DNA from: an uncultured Bacilli bacterium
GTDB taxonomy: Bacteria; Bacillota_I; Bacilli_A; RF39; UBA660
Direction: 5' to 3'
DNA: 64,000 nucleotides
Assembly: GCA_934096075.1 (NCBI GenBank)
Contig: CAKOLN010000003.1
Location: 1 to 64,000, forward strand
Shown: piece after piece, positions 1-9,074 of the stretch
Position numbering within the stretch: position 1 is the stretch's first letter
Layout of the letters: every line of letters begins with the position of its first letter
Notes under the pieces: model-generated
What the model was told of the DNA's origin: nothing
The model's database searches: none
The model's input: only the letters and a program-made list of their open reading frames with translations
Translations under genes and position numbers: made by a program

Positions 1-77
1 GGAACATTGGTTATTTCTTCTTACTTTATTTACCTTCGCACTATGTTTCACGTGGAACATTGGTTATTTCTTCTTAC
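1..77. repeat. Tandem repeat carrying parS
   Basis: The 24 bases at 1-24 recur exactly at 54-77, a period of 53 bases. The second copy is preceded by a full parS palindrome. The first copy begins with the last six bases of the same palindrome, so a second parS probably lies just left of the window edge. Part of this is cut off by the window. Confidence 0.75.
44..59. promoter_or_regulatory. parS: parS centromere site
   Basis: TGTTTCACGTGGAACA, whose reverse complement TGTTCCACGTGAAACA is the classic Bacillus parS consensus recognised by ParB/Spo0J. It lies about 9 kb from the origin, downstream of gyrA, where origin-proximal parS sites are expected. The ParB and ParA genes themselves are not in this window; the ParB-family protein present looks like Noc, which binds a different sequence. 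Confidence 0.9.
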
Positions 78-142
78 AAATTAAAGTTGATAATTACTAA
101 TAAATAATATTAATAACTTATAAAAAAAGAATAAAATTTAAT

Positions 143-2734
143 TTATTCTTTTTCATCATTAACGTTTTCAATTTCATCTTCGCTATTTTGATTAACTATA
201 GATATAGAAGCAACTGCATTATTATCTTTAATATTAATTAACTTAACACCTTTTGTAACTCTTCCCATTTGAGAAATATTGTTAATATCTAATCTTATAA
301 TAATTCCATTGTTAGTAATTATCATTAAATCTTTATTTTCTTCAACAGACTTAAATCCAACAATCTTTCCATTCTTATCAGAAATGTTGATAGTTTTAAC
401 TCCTTTGCTTCCACGTTTAGTTTCACGATACTCACTTAATGGAGTTTTCTTACCATATCCTTTTTCTGTTACTACTAAGATATTTAAATCATCAGTTGCT
501 ACCTCTGTACCAACGCATGTATCATCGTTTAAAGTAATACCTTTTACACCAGAAGCTGTTCTTCCCATAACTCTAATATCGTTTTCATTAAATCTTACCA
601 TTCTACCCATTGAAGAACACATTAAGATTGTATCATCTCCATGAGTCTTCTTAACAGAATTCAATTCATCATTGTCTCGTAATGAAATAGCTATTTTACC
701 ATTAGTTCTAATATTATCAAACTCACTTATTAAAGTACGTTTAACAATACCGTTTTTAGTTCCAAATAATAAATATTTATAATCATTATTATTTTCAAGT
801 TTAACAACAGCGCTTATTTTTTCATCCTTTTCTAAAGGCATCAAGTTGACTATAGGTAAACCTTTAGATGTTCTAGAAAATTCTGGAATCTCATAACCTT
901 TCATTCTGTAAACTCTTCCTTTATTACTAAAGAATAATAAATAATCATGTGTTGATAAGTTAATCATGTGTTCTACAAAATCTTCTTCATTAGTAGTCAT
1001 TCCTTTAATTCCAACACCACCACGATTTTGTGATTTATAAGTATTTGAATTAACTCTCTTAATATAATTTTTATTAGTTAATGTTATAATTAAATCCTCT
1101 TCAGGTATTAAACTTTCATCTTCTATATAATCAATTGCAGTCATATCAATCTTAGTTCTTCTATCATCAGAATATCTATTCTTAATATCAAGCATTTCTT
1201 TCTTAATTATATCAAGAACTTTTTGTTCACTAGCTAAAATTGACCTTAATTCATCAATTAACTTTAACAATTCATTTAATTCTTCCTCTATTTTACCTCT
1301 TTCTAATCCAGTTAACCTCTTTAATTTCAATTCAAGAATGTTTTCAGCTTGTATTTCAGTTAACCCAAAACGCTTAATTAATGCATTTTTAGCCTCTTCA
1401 TCCTCATTTGAATTTCTTATTATACTTATAACCTCATCTATATGATCTAAAGCTATTTTATATCCCTCTAAAATATGTACTCTGTTTTCTGACTTAGTTA
1501 AATCAAACTTAGTTCTTCTATAAATAACTTCCTTTTGATGATCAATATATTTACTAATAATACTCTTTAAAGGTAAAGTTTTAGGAGTTAATCCATCTAA
1601 CATTAAGAATATTATTCCAAAATTAATTTGAAATTGTGTATGTTTATATAAATTATTTAAAATTACTTGAGCATTGGCATCTTTTTTTAGTGTAATAGTA
1701 ATTTTTACACCATTTTTTAAATCTGTATGATAATCTGTAATACCTTCTATAGTTTTATTATGTACAAGTTCTGCAACTTTATTTTTAAGTTCCATTGTAT
1801 TTACACCATAAGGTACTTCAGTAATAACAATAGTAGGATGCCCTTTAACTTCTTCAATTGTAGCTTTACTTCGTATAGTAATTGAACCACGACCTGTTTC
1901 ATATGCTTGTTTAATGCCAGAATTACCTAAAATTACACCACCTGTAGGAAAATCAGGTCCTTTTATATATTGCATCAATCCCAAAGTATCTATATCAGGA
2001 TTATCAATGTAAGCAATACAACCATCTATAACTTCACCTAAATTATGAGGTGGAATATTAGTCGCCATACCAACAGCAATACCCATTGATCCATTAACTA
2101 AAATATTAGGAAATCTAGATGGTAAAACTTTTGGTTCTCTTTTTGTAACATCAAAGTTATCTTCCATATCAACCGTATTTTTATTAATATCCCTCAATAA
2201 CTCTAAACTTATTTTAGAAAGTCTAGATTCAGTATAACGATAAGCAGCAGCTCCATCGCCTTCAATATTACCAAAGTTACCATGCCCATCAACTAAAATA
2301 TATCTTTGATTAAAATCTTGAGCCAATCTAACCATAGCTTCATAAACTGAAGAATCACCATGTGGATGATAATGTCCTATTACATAACCAACAGTAGTTG
2401 CACACTTTTTATGAGGTTTATCAGGAGTATAACCACATTCAAACATTGACCATAAAATTCTTCTATGAACAGGCTTTAGTCCATCTCTTAAATCTGGTAA
2501 AGCACGAGCCTTAATTACACTCATTGAATAATCCAAAAACGAATTTTCTACTTCACTAACAATATTATTTACAGATAATTTATCTCTTTCATGAAATTCT
2601 CCACCATAATAAGATGCATCTTCAGAAATATCTTCATCTTTATTATCATCATTTTGATTATTTTCATTTGTTGTCTCAGAATTTTCAGCATCTTCTTGTG
2701 CTCTATCTAATAATTCATTTAATTCATCTCTCAT
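143..2734 (-). CDS. gyrA: DNA gyrase subunit A
   Basis: GyrA makes the double-strand break in negative supercoiling by the GyrA2-GyrB2 complex. The breakage-reunion domain has the active-site tyrosine in AAYRYTES and a quinolone region HPHGDSSVYEAMVR with the wild-type Ser and acidic residue. The C-terminal beta-pinwheel repeats follow, with a GyrA-box-like QNRGGVG. The ATG at 2734 is chosen because AGGAGGTG lies 7-8 bases upstream; a GTG nine bases earlier lies inside that ribosome site. About 50 acidic, Asn/Glu-rich residues precede the usual GyrA start (near SFLDYSMSVI), an unusual extension. It follows gyrB by 12 bases in one transcription unit. ParC is the alternative, but the neighbours and the box support GyrA. 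Confidence 0.97.
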   Translation of the reverse strand: MRDELNELLDRAQEDAENSETTNENNQNDDNKDEDISEDASYYGGEFHERDKLSVNNIVSEVENSFLDYSMSVIKARALPDLRDGLKPVHRRILWSMFECGYTPDKPHKKCATTVGYVIGHYHPHGDSSVYEAMVRLAQDFNQRYILVDGHGNFGNIEGDGAAAYRYTESRLSKISLELLRDINKNTVDMEDNFDVTKREPKVLPSRFPNILVNGSMGIAVGMATNIPPHNLGEVIDGCIAYIDNPDIDTLGLMQYIKGPDFPTGGVILGNSGIKQAYETGRGSITIRSKATIEEVKGHPTIVITEVPYGVNTMELKNKVAELVHNKTIEGITDYHTDLKNGVKITITLKKDANAQVILNNLYKHTQFQINFGIIFLMLDGLTPKTLPLKSIISKYIDHQKEVIYRRTKFDLTKSENRVHILEGYKIALDHIDEVISIIRNSNEDEEAKNALIKRFGLTEIQAENILELKLKRLTGLERGKIEEELNELLKLIDELRSILASEQKVLDIIKKEMLDIKNRYSDDRRTKIDMTAIDYIEDESLIPEEDLIITLTNKNYIKRVNSNTYKSQNRGGVGIKGMTTNEEDFVEHMINLSTHDYLLFFSNKGRVYRMKGYEIPEFSRTSKGLPIVNLMPLEKDEKISAVVKLENNNDYKYLLFGTKNGIVKRTLISEFDNIRTNGKIAISLRDNDELNSVKKTHGDDTILMCSSMGRMVRFNENDIRVMGRTASGVKGITLNDDTCVGTEVATDDLNILVVTEKGYGKKTPLSEYRETKRGSKGVKTINISDKNGKIVGFKSVEENKDLMIITNNGIIIRLDINNISQMGRVTKGVKLINIKDNNAVASISIVNQNSEDEIENVNDEKE

Positions 2735-2746
2735 AAACCACACCTC

Positions 2747-4663
2747 CTAAATATCCAAGTTTTGTACAAAGCCAGCATTTTCTTCAATAAACTTTCTTCT
2801 AGGTTCAACTTCTTCACCCATTAATTTAGTGAATACTTGGTCAGCTAACATTGCATCATCAACTGTAATCTTTCTTAAAATTCTCTTATTAATATCCATT
2901 GTTGTCTCATTTAACTCTTCAGCATCCATTTCTCCAAGACCTTTCATACGAGCAACTTCCGCTCTTGCTCTTACATTATCAGGTAAAGATGCTAAATATC
3001 TATCTTTCTCATTCTCATCAAGGCAATATTTTCTTGTTTTACCATGCATTACCCTAAATAAAGGAGGTTGTGCGGCATAAACATGTCCTTGTTCAATAAT
3101 TGGTTTAAAATATCTATAAAACAAGGTTAATAAAAGTACCCTAATATGTGCACCATCGACATCGGCATCGGTCATAATTATAATTTTATGATATCTTAAC
3201 TTTTCTATATCAAAATCTTGACCTATACCAGTTCCGAATGCAGTAATAATTGTCTTAATTTCTTCATTGCCTAAAGCCCTATCAAGTCTTGTCTTTTCAA
3301 CATTTAAAATTTTACCTCTTAACGGAAGTATAGCTTGTGTCATAGAATCTCTTCCTTCTTTTGCACTACCACCGGCACTATCTCCCTCGACTATAAATAT
3401 CTCACTTTCGCTAGGATCTTTACTTTTACAATCTGACAACTTACCAAAAAAATTTGTTATTGTTAAATCTGTTTTTCTAGTAGCTTCTCTAGCTTTCTTC
3501 GCTGCATTTCTTGCACGACTAGCAAGCATTGCCTTTTCAACTATTGTTTTTGCTTCTGCAGGGTTTTCCATTAAATATCTATCAAATCCCTCTGCAAAGA
3601 TGTTATCTGCAATTTTTCTAACTTCAGAATTACCAAGTCTACCTTTAGTTTGACCTTCGAATTGTGGATTAGGATGTTTACAAGAAATAATCATGGTTAA
3701 ACCTTCTTTAACATCATCACCAGTTAAGCTTTCATCTTTTTCTTTTAACATCTTACTTTTTCTAGCATAATTATTAATAATTCTTGTTAAAGCACGTCTA
3801 ACTCCTTCCTCATGTGTTCCTCCATCATGGGTATTAATATTATTAACAAATGAGTAAATATTGTCATTATAACTTGTATTATATTGCATTGCAACTTCAA
3901 GAAAAATATCATCTTGTGTTCCCTCCAAGTGAATAACTGTATTAGTTAAAGGTGTTTTGTTTTTATTTAAAAATTTAACATATTCACTTATTCCACCTTC
4001 ATATAGGAATTTTTCACCTTGAGTATCCTCATCATCTCTATCATCTCTTAAAGTTAACTGTAATCCTCGGTTCAAGAAAGCCAATTCTCTAACTCTAACT
4101 TTTAAAATATCATAATCATAAATTTCTGTATCAAATATATCAGCATCAGGCTTAAAAGTAACAGTTGTACCCGTTCTATTAGGTTCACAATCACCAATAA
4201 CAGTTAATGGTTGAACAGTTTTTCCTCCATTTTTAAATTTACATTCATATATTTTAGAATCTTTATAAACTCTAACAGTTACACTACTAGATAAAGCATT
4301 AACTACACTAGCACCAACACCATGTAAGCCACCACTAACTTTGTAGCCTCCACCACCAAATTTACCACCTGCATGAAGAACAGTATAAACAGTTTCTACG
4401 GTTGAAATGCCAGTTTTTGGATGTATACCAACTGGAATACCACGGCCATCATCTTTAACAGTTATAGAATTATCTTTATTAATAACTATTTCTATATTTT
4501 TACAATAACCAGCCAATGCCTCATCAATTGAGTTATCAACAATTTCCCATACCAAATGATGTAATCCTTTTACATCAGTAGTACCTATATACATTCCTGG
4601 TCTTTTTCTTACAGCTTCAAGTCCTTCAAGAACTTGAATATCTCCCTCATTGTAATCATTCAT
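2747..4663 (-). CDS. gyrB: DNA gyrase subunit B
   Basis: GyrB is the ATPase subunit of gyrase. The order is a GHKL ATPase domain (DDGRGIPV, then GGLHGVGASVVNALS), a transducer, and a TOPRIM domain with EGDSAGGSAKEGRD and DADVDGAHIR. The end is the usual GyrB tail with GLGEMDAEEL and PRRKFIEENA. Length is about 638 residues, normal for a Gram-positive GyrB. The start at 4663 is chosen because GGAGGT sits seven bases upstream; it overlaps the recF stop by eight bases, indicating translational coupling in recF-gyrB-gyrA. Confidence 0.98.
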   Translation of the reverse strand: MNDYNEGDIQVLEGLEAVRKRPGMYIGTTDVKGLHHLVWEIVDNSIDEALAGYCKNIEIVINKDNSITVKDDGRGIPVGIHPKTGISTVETVYTVLHAGGKFGGGGYKVSGGLHGVGASVVNALSSSVTVRVYKDSKIYECKFKNGGKTVQPLTVIGDCEPNRTGTTVTFKPDADIFDTEIYDYDILKVRVRELAFLNRGLQLTLRDDRDDEDTQGEKFLYEGGISEYVKFLNKNKTPLTNTVIHLEGTQDDIFLEVAMQYNTSYNDNIYSFVNNINTHDGGTHEEGVRRALTRIINNYARKSKMLKEKDESLTGDDVKEGLTMIISCKHPNPQFEGQTKGRLGNSEVRKIADNIFAEGFDRYLMENPAEAKTIVEKAMLASRARNAAKKAREATRKTDLTITNFFGKLSDCKSKDPSESEIFIVEGDSAGGSAKEGRDSMTQAILPLRGKILNVEKTRLDRALGNEEIKTIITAFGTGIGQDFDIEKLRYHKIIIMTDADVDGAHIRVLLLTLFYRYFKPIIEQGHVYAAQPPLFRVMHGKTRKYCLDENEKDRYLASLPDNVRARAEVARMKGLGEMDAEELNETTMDINKRILRKITVDDAMLADQVFTKLMGEEVEPRRKFIEENAGFVQNLDI

Positions 4664-5744
4664 TTTTATTACCTCCACCTAAATCAATAATTTTTGCTTT
4701 TTTTACAATTTTTGGATTAACATTATTTATATCTGTTGTAGTTATAAAAATTTGTATATTTTTGTTTAAATTATTTAAAACCAAATTTTGATTTACAACA
4801 TCTAATTCACTAAACAAATCATCTAAAAGTAAAATTGGTTCTTCATAATAATCATTTATAAGCACATTTAATTCTGCTAATTTTAGACACAAAAGTATTA
4901 TTTTTTGAATACCCTGTGAACTAAATTCCTTTGCATTTTCACCATTATGCATAAATATAAAATCATCTCTATGAACACCTGATTTTGTCATACCCAAATT
5001 AATTTCATTCATTCTATTCTTTTTCAAATATTTAATAATATCTTTTTCACTTTTATCAAGAAAATTACTTTCATATTTAATATAAATATCATCATTAGAT
5101 TTAAACTTTTTAAAAATTTTCTTAATATACTTATTCAATTTATCTATGTATTCTCTTCTTTCTTCACATATTTCTTTACCAATTTGAGCTAATTTAATAT
5201 CAAGAATATCTAAATACCTTTCATCCATATTAGAATTTATATACATTTTTTTAAGATAATCATTTTTATTCTTAATAAGTATATTATAATTATTAACAAG
5301 TTTAATATAACCTTTATTAATTTGTGAAAGTGAAATATTTAAATAAGTTCTTCTAGTACTAGGAGCATCTTTTATTATTTTAATTTCATCTGGAGAAAAT
5401 AGTATAACCTTATACTGTGATATAAAATCACTTATTCTTTTCTTTAAAGTACCATTAATTTTAGTTTTCTTTCCACCTTGTGTTAACAAATACTCTAATT
5501 TTTTTATATTTTTTCCAGTTGAAAGTTCTATTTTAACCTTGCTAAATAGTTCATTTTTTTTCATTATCACATAATCATCATTACCTTTAAATGATCTTGC
5601 CAAACTGCATAAATATATACTTTCTAAAATTGTAGTTTTACCAACACCATTATTTCCAATAATGATATTTAGATCATCAATCCGATCCAACTTAAATTTA
5701 CCATAATTTCTAAAATTAGTAAGTTCTATTTTTGTGATATGCAT
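4656..5744 (-). CDS. recF: DNA replication/repair protein RecF
   Basis: RecF is an SMC-like ATPase that helps load RecA at gaps in the RecFOR pathway. The N-terminus has the typical ITKIELTNFRNYGKF strand and the Walker A motif GNNGVGKTTILE. The ABC-type signature region is near FSSQGIQKIILLCLKLAE, and the Walker B motif is ILLLDDLFSELD. Length is 362 residues, as expected. It lies upstream of gyrB with an eight-base overlap. It is separated from the comK-like gene by a terminator hairpin, so it probably has its own weak promoter. The ribosome site is a modest AGAGGG. Confidence 0.96.
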   Translation of the reverse strand: MHITKIELTNFRNYGKFKLDRIDDLNIIIGNNGVGKTTILESIYLCSLARSFKGNDDYVIMKKNELFSKVKIELSTGKNIKKLEYLLTQGGKKTKINGTLKKRISDFISQYKVILFSPDEIKIIKDAPSTRRTYLNISLSQINKGYIKLVNNYNILIKNKNDYLKKMYINSNMDERYLDILDIKLAQIGKEICEERREYIDKLNKYIKKIFKKFKSNDDIYIKYESNFLDKSEKDIIKYLKKNRMNEINLGMTKSGVHRDDFIFMHNGENAKEFSSQGIQKIILLCLKLAELNVLINDYYEEPILLLDDLFSELDVVNQNLVLNNLNKNIQIFITTTDINNVNPKIVKKAKIIDLGGGNKNE

Positions 5745-5765
5745 TTTAAACCCTCTTTTGTCAAA

Positions 5766-5807
5766 TATAAGAAAAATAATAGGTATATAAATACTCCTAT
5801 ACCTATT
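5766..5807 (-). terminator. Terminator between comK-like gene and recF
   Basis: Perfect 10-bp inverted repeat AATAGGTATA (5778-5787) and TATACCTATT (5798-5807). Read on the minus strand it is followed by a T-rich tract (ATTTTTCTT), so it can end the comK-like transcript before recF. Confidence 0.7.
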
Positions 5808-5856
5808 ACTAATTATATCACAAATATGCCCTAAAACCTAGAATATTTTGATTTTT

Positions 5857-6306
5857 TTATGATATTCTATTATAAAATGATGCACATAATCGAGCCGCTT
5901 TTAAATATTGATTATTAAAACTATAAAAACTAACGGGGATTTCCATTTTATAGCCATTATTAAATCGAATTATCGTACTGGATTTTTTTTGTGCAGGAAA
6001 ATATTCTAGTATATTATTAAAAGATATCCAAATAGTATCTCCACGAGTGGGAGATTTAACAGGGAAAAATACAAGTTTAGAAGACTCTTCAATAAGTACA
6101 GGGGTTTTGTACAATGCTTTGGTAATTTTTTTACTGCCTTCTAATCTTGACTTATAACTAACTCCAAAATAATCGCAACTATGTTCAATAACCTTAAATG
6201 ACGGGGTATTTAAATTATACTGTCTTCTAGTTTCTATTACCTTACATCTACTGCCATCAGTCATAGGAATTAATGCAAGAGTTCTTTCATTTACCTCATA
6301 ATTCAT
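5857..6306 (-). CDS. comK: ComK-like competence transcription factor (short form)
   Basis: ComK switches on DNA-uptake genes in Bacillus. This 149-residue protein follows B. subtilis ComK along its length as I remember it: YEVN..T.A..P near the start, SCDYFGVSY, FFPVKSPTR..TIWIS, NGYKMEIPVSFYSFNNQ and a final F.NRI. It stops where B. subtilis ComK continues for about 35-40 residues, a region that includes the FMLYPK motif bound by the MecA adaptor. MecA-ClpCP control therefore seems absent. The start at 6306 is chosen because AAAGGAGG lies just upstream; the frame is open further but has no ribosome site there. It sits between recF and dnaN, where many Firmicutes have yaaA. It has its own promoter with three Spo0A boxes and its own terminator. 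Confidence 0.88.
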   Translation of the reverse strand: MNYEVNERTLALIPMTDGSRCKVIETRRQYNLNTPSFKVIEHSCDYFGVSYKSRLEGSKKITKALYKTPVLIEESSKLVFFPVKSPTRGDTIWISFNNILEYFPAQKKSSTIIRFNNGYKMEIPVSFYSFNNQYLKAARLCASFYNRIS

Positions 6307-6330
6307 TTTTTTCCTCCTTTCAAACTCTGT

Positions 6331-6373
6331 ATTATAGCACACAAAAATGTCGAAATTTGTCGATTTATGTCGA
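6331..6373 (-). promoter_or_regulatory. comK-like promoter with three phased Spo0A boxes
   Basis: Read on the minus strand there is an extended -10 (TGC then TATAAT, 6336-6331). Upstream are three copies of TTCGACA/TCGACA; on the plus strand these are TGTCGA at 6348, 6358 and 6368, exactly 10 bp apart. The 0A-box consensus is TGTCGAA. The first copy matches fully and the other two match six of seven bases. Spo0A dimers are known to bind such 10-bp tandem boxes. No good -35 element is visible at 17 bp, which fits an activator-dependent or repressor-controlled promoter. Confidence 0.75.
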
Positions 6374-6393
6374 TAAAAGTAAAAAAGTTGCAA

Positions 6394-6430
6394 AAAAATA
6401 TCAATTTCAACTAAATTGATATTTTTTCTA
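6394..6430 (-). terminator. Terminator after dnaN
   Basis: AATATCAATTT and AAATTGATATT form a hairpin followed on the minus strand by T7. It directly follows the dnaN stop and separates dnaN from the comK-like gene. The sequence is symmetrical enough to work in both directions. Confidence 0.75.
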
Positions 6431-6432
6431 TT

Positions 6433-7554
6433 TTAATAAGTTTTTATAGGTAATATTAACTGTAATAAATCACCATTATCATTTTCTTTAATTATTATTG
6501 GTTTAATATCTCCATTAAAATATAATGTTACATCATTTGCAGTAAAACTTTTTAATGCTTCCATCATATATTTTGCACTAAAACTAATTTTTATATCTCC
6601 ACCTTTAATAACATCAATATTCATAACTTCTTCTATTTTACCAATTTCTGGACTACTAGAAGTCATTATTAACTTATTACCTCTAGTTTCTAAAGAAACA
6701 ATATTTTTATCTTTTGCTTGTGCTAAAATTGAAGTTCTATCCATTACACTATAAAATTCATTTAAATTAACTTTATATATAATTTCAAAATCATTAGGTA
6801 CTAGAGTATCAGTATTAGGATATGTTCCATTTAATAAACTAGATTGAAATAAAATATCATTATATTTAAACAATACTTTGTTTGAAAAAGCATATAATTC
6901 TATTTGATCATCTTCATTTTCAATTAATTTTATAAATTCATTTATATTTCTAGCTGGGATAACTAAATTAACATTTTCTTCTGTTAATGAGTTGAATTTA
7001 ACATACTTCTTAGCTAATCTATATGAGTCAGTCGCTACACATTCCAAACTATTTCCAATTATTTTTAAATTTATACCTGTTAATAAAGGTTTACTTTCTT
7101 GTTGAGAAGTTGCAAATACAGTTTGATTAACTATATCTTTAAAATTACCCGCAGTTAATTTAATTGGGTCATTACCTATTTCTATATTAGTATTAGGAAA
7201 TTCTCTATAATCAAAACAATTTAAATTATACTTACTTGTTGGTGTTGATATAATTGCTTTTCCACCATCTATTTCTTCAATATCAATATCTTCTGCAGGT
7301 AATTTTCTAATAATGTCTAGAATAAATCTTCCATAAATAACTAAATTTCCTTCTTCTTTAATATCTTTAATTTTGCTCTTATCAATAAAAGCCTTTATTG
7401 TTATTTCATTATCAGTAGCAGTTAAAGATAAACCTTCACTAGTTAATTCAAATAAAATACCATTTATAATAGGAATTATATTTCTATTTGATAAAGCCCT
7501 TCCTACATAATTTAAATTTTCTAATAATACATCTTTATTAATTCTTAATTTCAT
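6433..7554 (-). CDS. dnaN: DNA polymerase III beta sliding clamp
   Basis: DnaN is the ring that tethers the replicative polymerase to DNA. About 373 residues form three clamp-fold repeats. Family features visible include MKLRINKDVLLENLNYV at the start, IPIINGILFEL, a VFATSQQESKPLLTGI stretch in the middle domain, and the C-terminal QLILPIKTY (usually LxLPxR). The start at 7554 is chosen because GGAGG lies seven bases upstream; an earlier ATG at 7566 is itself part of that ribosome site. It follows dnaA on the minus strand across a DnaA-box region. Confidence 0.97.
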   Translation of the reverse strand: MKLRINKDVLLENLNYVGRALSNRNIIPIINGILFELTSEGLSLTATDNEITIKAFIDKSKIKDIKEEGNLVIYGRFILDIIRKLPAEDIDIEEIDGGKAIISTPTSKYNLNCFDYREFPNTNIEIGNDPIKLTAGNFKDIVNQTVFATSQQESKPLLTGINLKIIGNSLECVATDSYRLAKKYVKFNSLTEENVNLVIPARNINEFIKLIENEDDQIELYAFSNKVLFKYNDILFQSSLLNGTYPNTDTLVPNDFEIIYKVNLNEFYSVMDRTSILAQAKDKNIVSLETRGNKLIMTSSSPEIGKIEEVMNIDVIKGGDIKISFSAKYMMEALKSFTANDVTLYFNGDIKPIIIKENDNGDLLQLILPIKTY

Positions 7555-7566
7555 ATTTTCCTCCAT

Positions 7567-7691
7567 TCATTTTTTTAATATAATTTAATATTATTATTAA
7601 AGTGGATAATGTGGATAACATGTATAGTTACCATATTTAAGCCACTTTTTGACATTTTTTATACTGTGAATAACCACAAATAATTAACATT
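7567..7691. other. dnaA-dnaN intergenic DnaA boxes and probable unwinding element
   Basis: Two DnaA boxes stand back to back: AGTGGATAA (7601-7609) and the perfect TGTGGATAA (7610-7618). A one-mismatch TGTGAATAA lies near 7665. Beside the paired boxes, towards dnaN, is a run of only A and T (7569-7600) that reads TTAATAATAATATTAA on the minus strand. Paired boxes next to repeated AT triplets resemble the B. subtilis unwinding region between dnaA and dnaN. The exact melting site is inferred. Confidence 0.65.
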
Positions 7692-9074
7692 TTATTCACT
7701 CATCTTTACAATTATTTCTGAAATAGCCTTTTCTAAATCAGGATATTTCTTAATATCTTCACTTATTTTATCATAAGCGTGGATAACTGTCGAATGATCT
7801 CTTCCACCAAATTCTAATCCAATGCGTGGATAAGTTTCATCAGTCTTAGTTCTACATAAATACATTGCTATCATTCTTGCATTAGCTATTTCTTTACTTC
7901 GTCTTTTACCTTTTAAATCATCTACTGTTAAATTAAAGTAACTAGCAGTAACAGACATAATCTTTTTAATAGAGTTATCCACATATACCATACCACCATT
8001 AGTATATTCAACTAAAGCATCTAAAGTATTTTCTAAGGTTAATTTATTTATATTCCAAATCGCGGAATAAGCACACAACCGAGTAATTGCTCCTTCAAGA
8101 TTTCTAACATCTGTTCCACAATTTGAAGCTATATAATCTATTATATCATCAGATAACTCAATCATTAAATCTCCACTTTTAATTTTATTTTTAATAATTT
8201 TGACCTTTAAATCATAATCTGGAACACTTATTATTGCTTTAAGTCCCCAATTAAATCGAGTTTTAAGCCTATCAGCAAACATCTTTAAGTCATCAACACT
8301 TCTATCTGAACAAATTATTATTTGTTTATCTTTATAATATAGATTATTAAAAGTATTAGTAAATTCCTGTTGAGTTGCATTAGCGCTTCCTAAAAACTGA
8401 ATATCATCTATCATCAAAACATCTATGTCCCTGTACTTATTTTTAAATAAATCTATATAGTTAAGGTTATCTTCTTTATTACCACTATCTTTAGTGATAT
8501 TAATAAATTCATTCATAAACTCATCAGTTGTTGTATATAACACTTTCAAATTAGAATTAGCTAAAATATAGTTTCCTATTGCATGCATTAAATGAGTCTT
8601 ACCAAGTCCACTTTTACCATATAAGAATAATGGATTATAAAGTTTTCCAGGATTCTGCGCTACCGATAAGCAACTACTAAATGCAAACCTATTTGAATCT
8701 CCTACAACAAAGTTGTCAAAAGTGTACTTAGGATTTAGATTAGTTTTTTTAGTTTCAACAAAATCAAGTATTTTTTTCTCATCTTCATTGTTAATAATAT
8801 CGTTAGTTAAAGGTACTTTTTCTTGATATTCACCATCTAAACATATTATTACATTGTGAACAACTCCAGTAATTTCTTGAAAGGCATCTTCAATTTCATC
8901 TAAATAATTTTCTTTTATATGGTTCTTTTGCACGGCATATGGAGTAATAAGAACTATATCATTATCGTTAATTGTTAATAGTTTTAAATCTTTAAACCAA
9001 GCATTATAAGATGCAACACTTATTTTTTTATTAAGTCTTTCAATAAATTGTTGCCATATTTTATCTTTATCCAT
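7692..9074 (-). CDS. dnaA: Chromosomal replication initiator DnaA
   Basis: DnaA binds 9-bp boxes at oriC and melts the origin. Domain I starts WQQFIERLNKKIS. Domain III is an AAA+ ATPase with Walker A YGKSGLGKTHL, Walker B VLMIDDIQFL and sensor residues near DRLKTRFNWGL. Domain IV carries the DNA-binding helix-turn-helix with the signature GGRDHSTVIHAYDKI. Length is 460 residues. Domain II, between about residues 85 and 115, is short. The start has GAGGTGA just upstream. It diverges from rpmH across the origin and heads the dnaA-dnaN pair. Confidence 0.98.
   Translation of the reverse strand: MDKDKIWQQFIERLNKKISVASYNAWFKDLKLLTINDNDIVLITPYAVQKNHIKENYLDEIEDAFQEITGVVHNVIICLDGEYQEKVPLTNDIINNEDEKKILDFVETKKTNLNPKYTFDNFVVGDSNRFAFSSCLSVAQNPGKLYNPLFLYGKSGLGKTHLMHAIGNYILANSNLKVLYTTTDEFMNEFINITKDSGNKEDNLNYIDLFKNKYRDIDVLMIDDIQFLGSANATQQEFTNTFNNLYYKDKQIIICSDRSVDDLKMFADRLKTRFNWGLKAIISVPDYDLKVKIIKNKIKSGDLMIELSDDIIDYIASNCGTDVRNLEGAITRLCAYSAIWNINKLTLENTLDALVEYTNGGMVYVDNSIKKIMSVTASYFNLTVDDLKGKRRSKEIANARMIAMYLCRTKTDETYPRIGLEFGGRDHSTVIHAYDKISEDIKKYPDLEKAISEIIVKMSE

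Noticed and set aside
7785..7793. A perfect Spo0A box (TGTCGAA) inside dnaA
   Set aside because: It falls in the codons for the conserved DHSTV signature of DnaA, so the protein sequence explains it. A single box without phased partners is weak, although Spo0A does bind the origin in B. subtilis.
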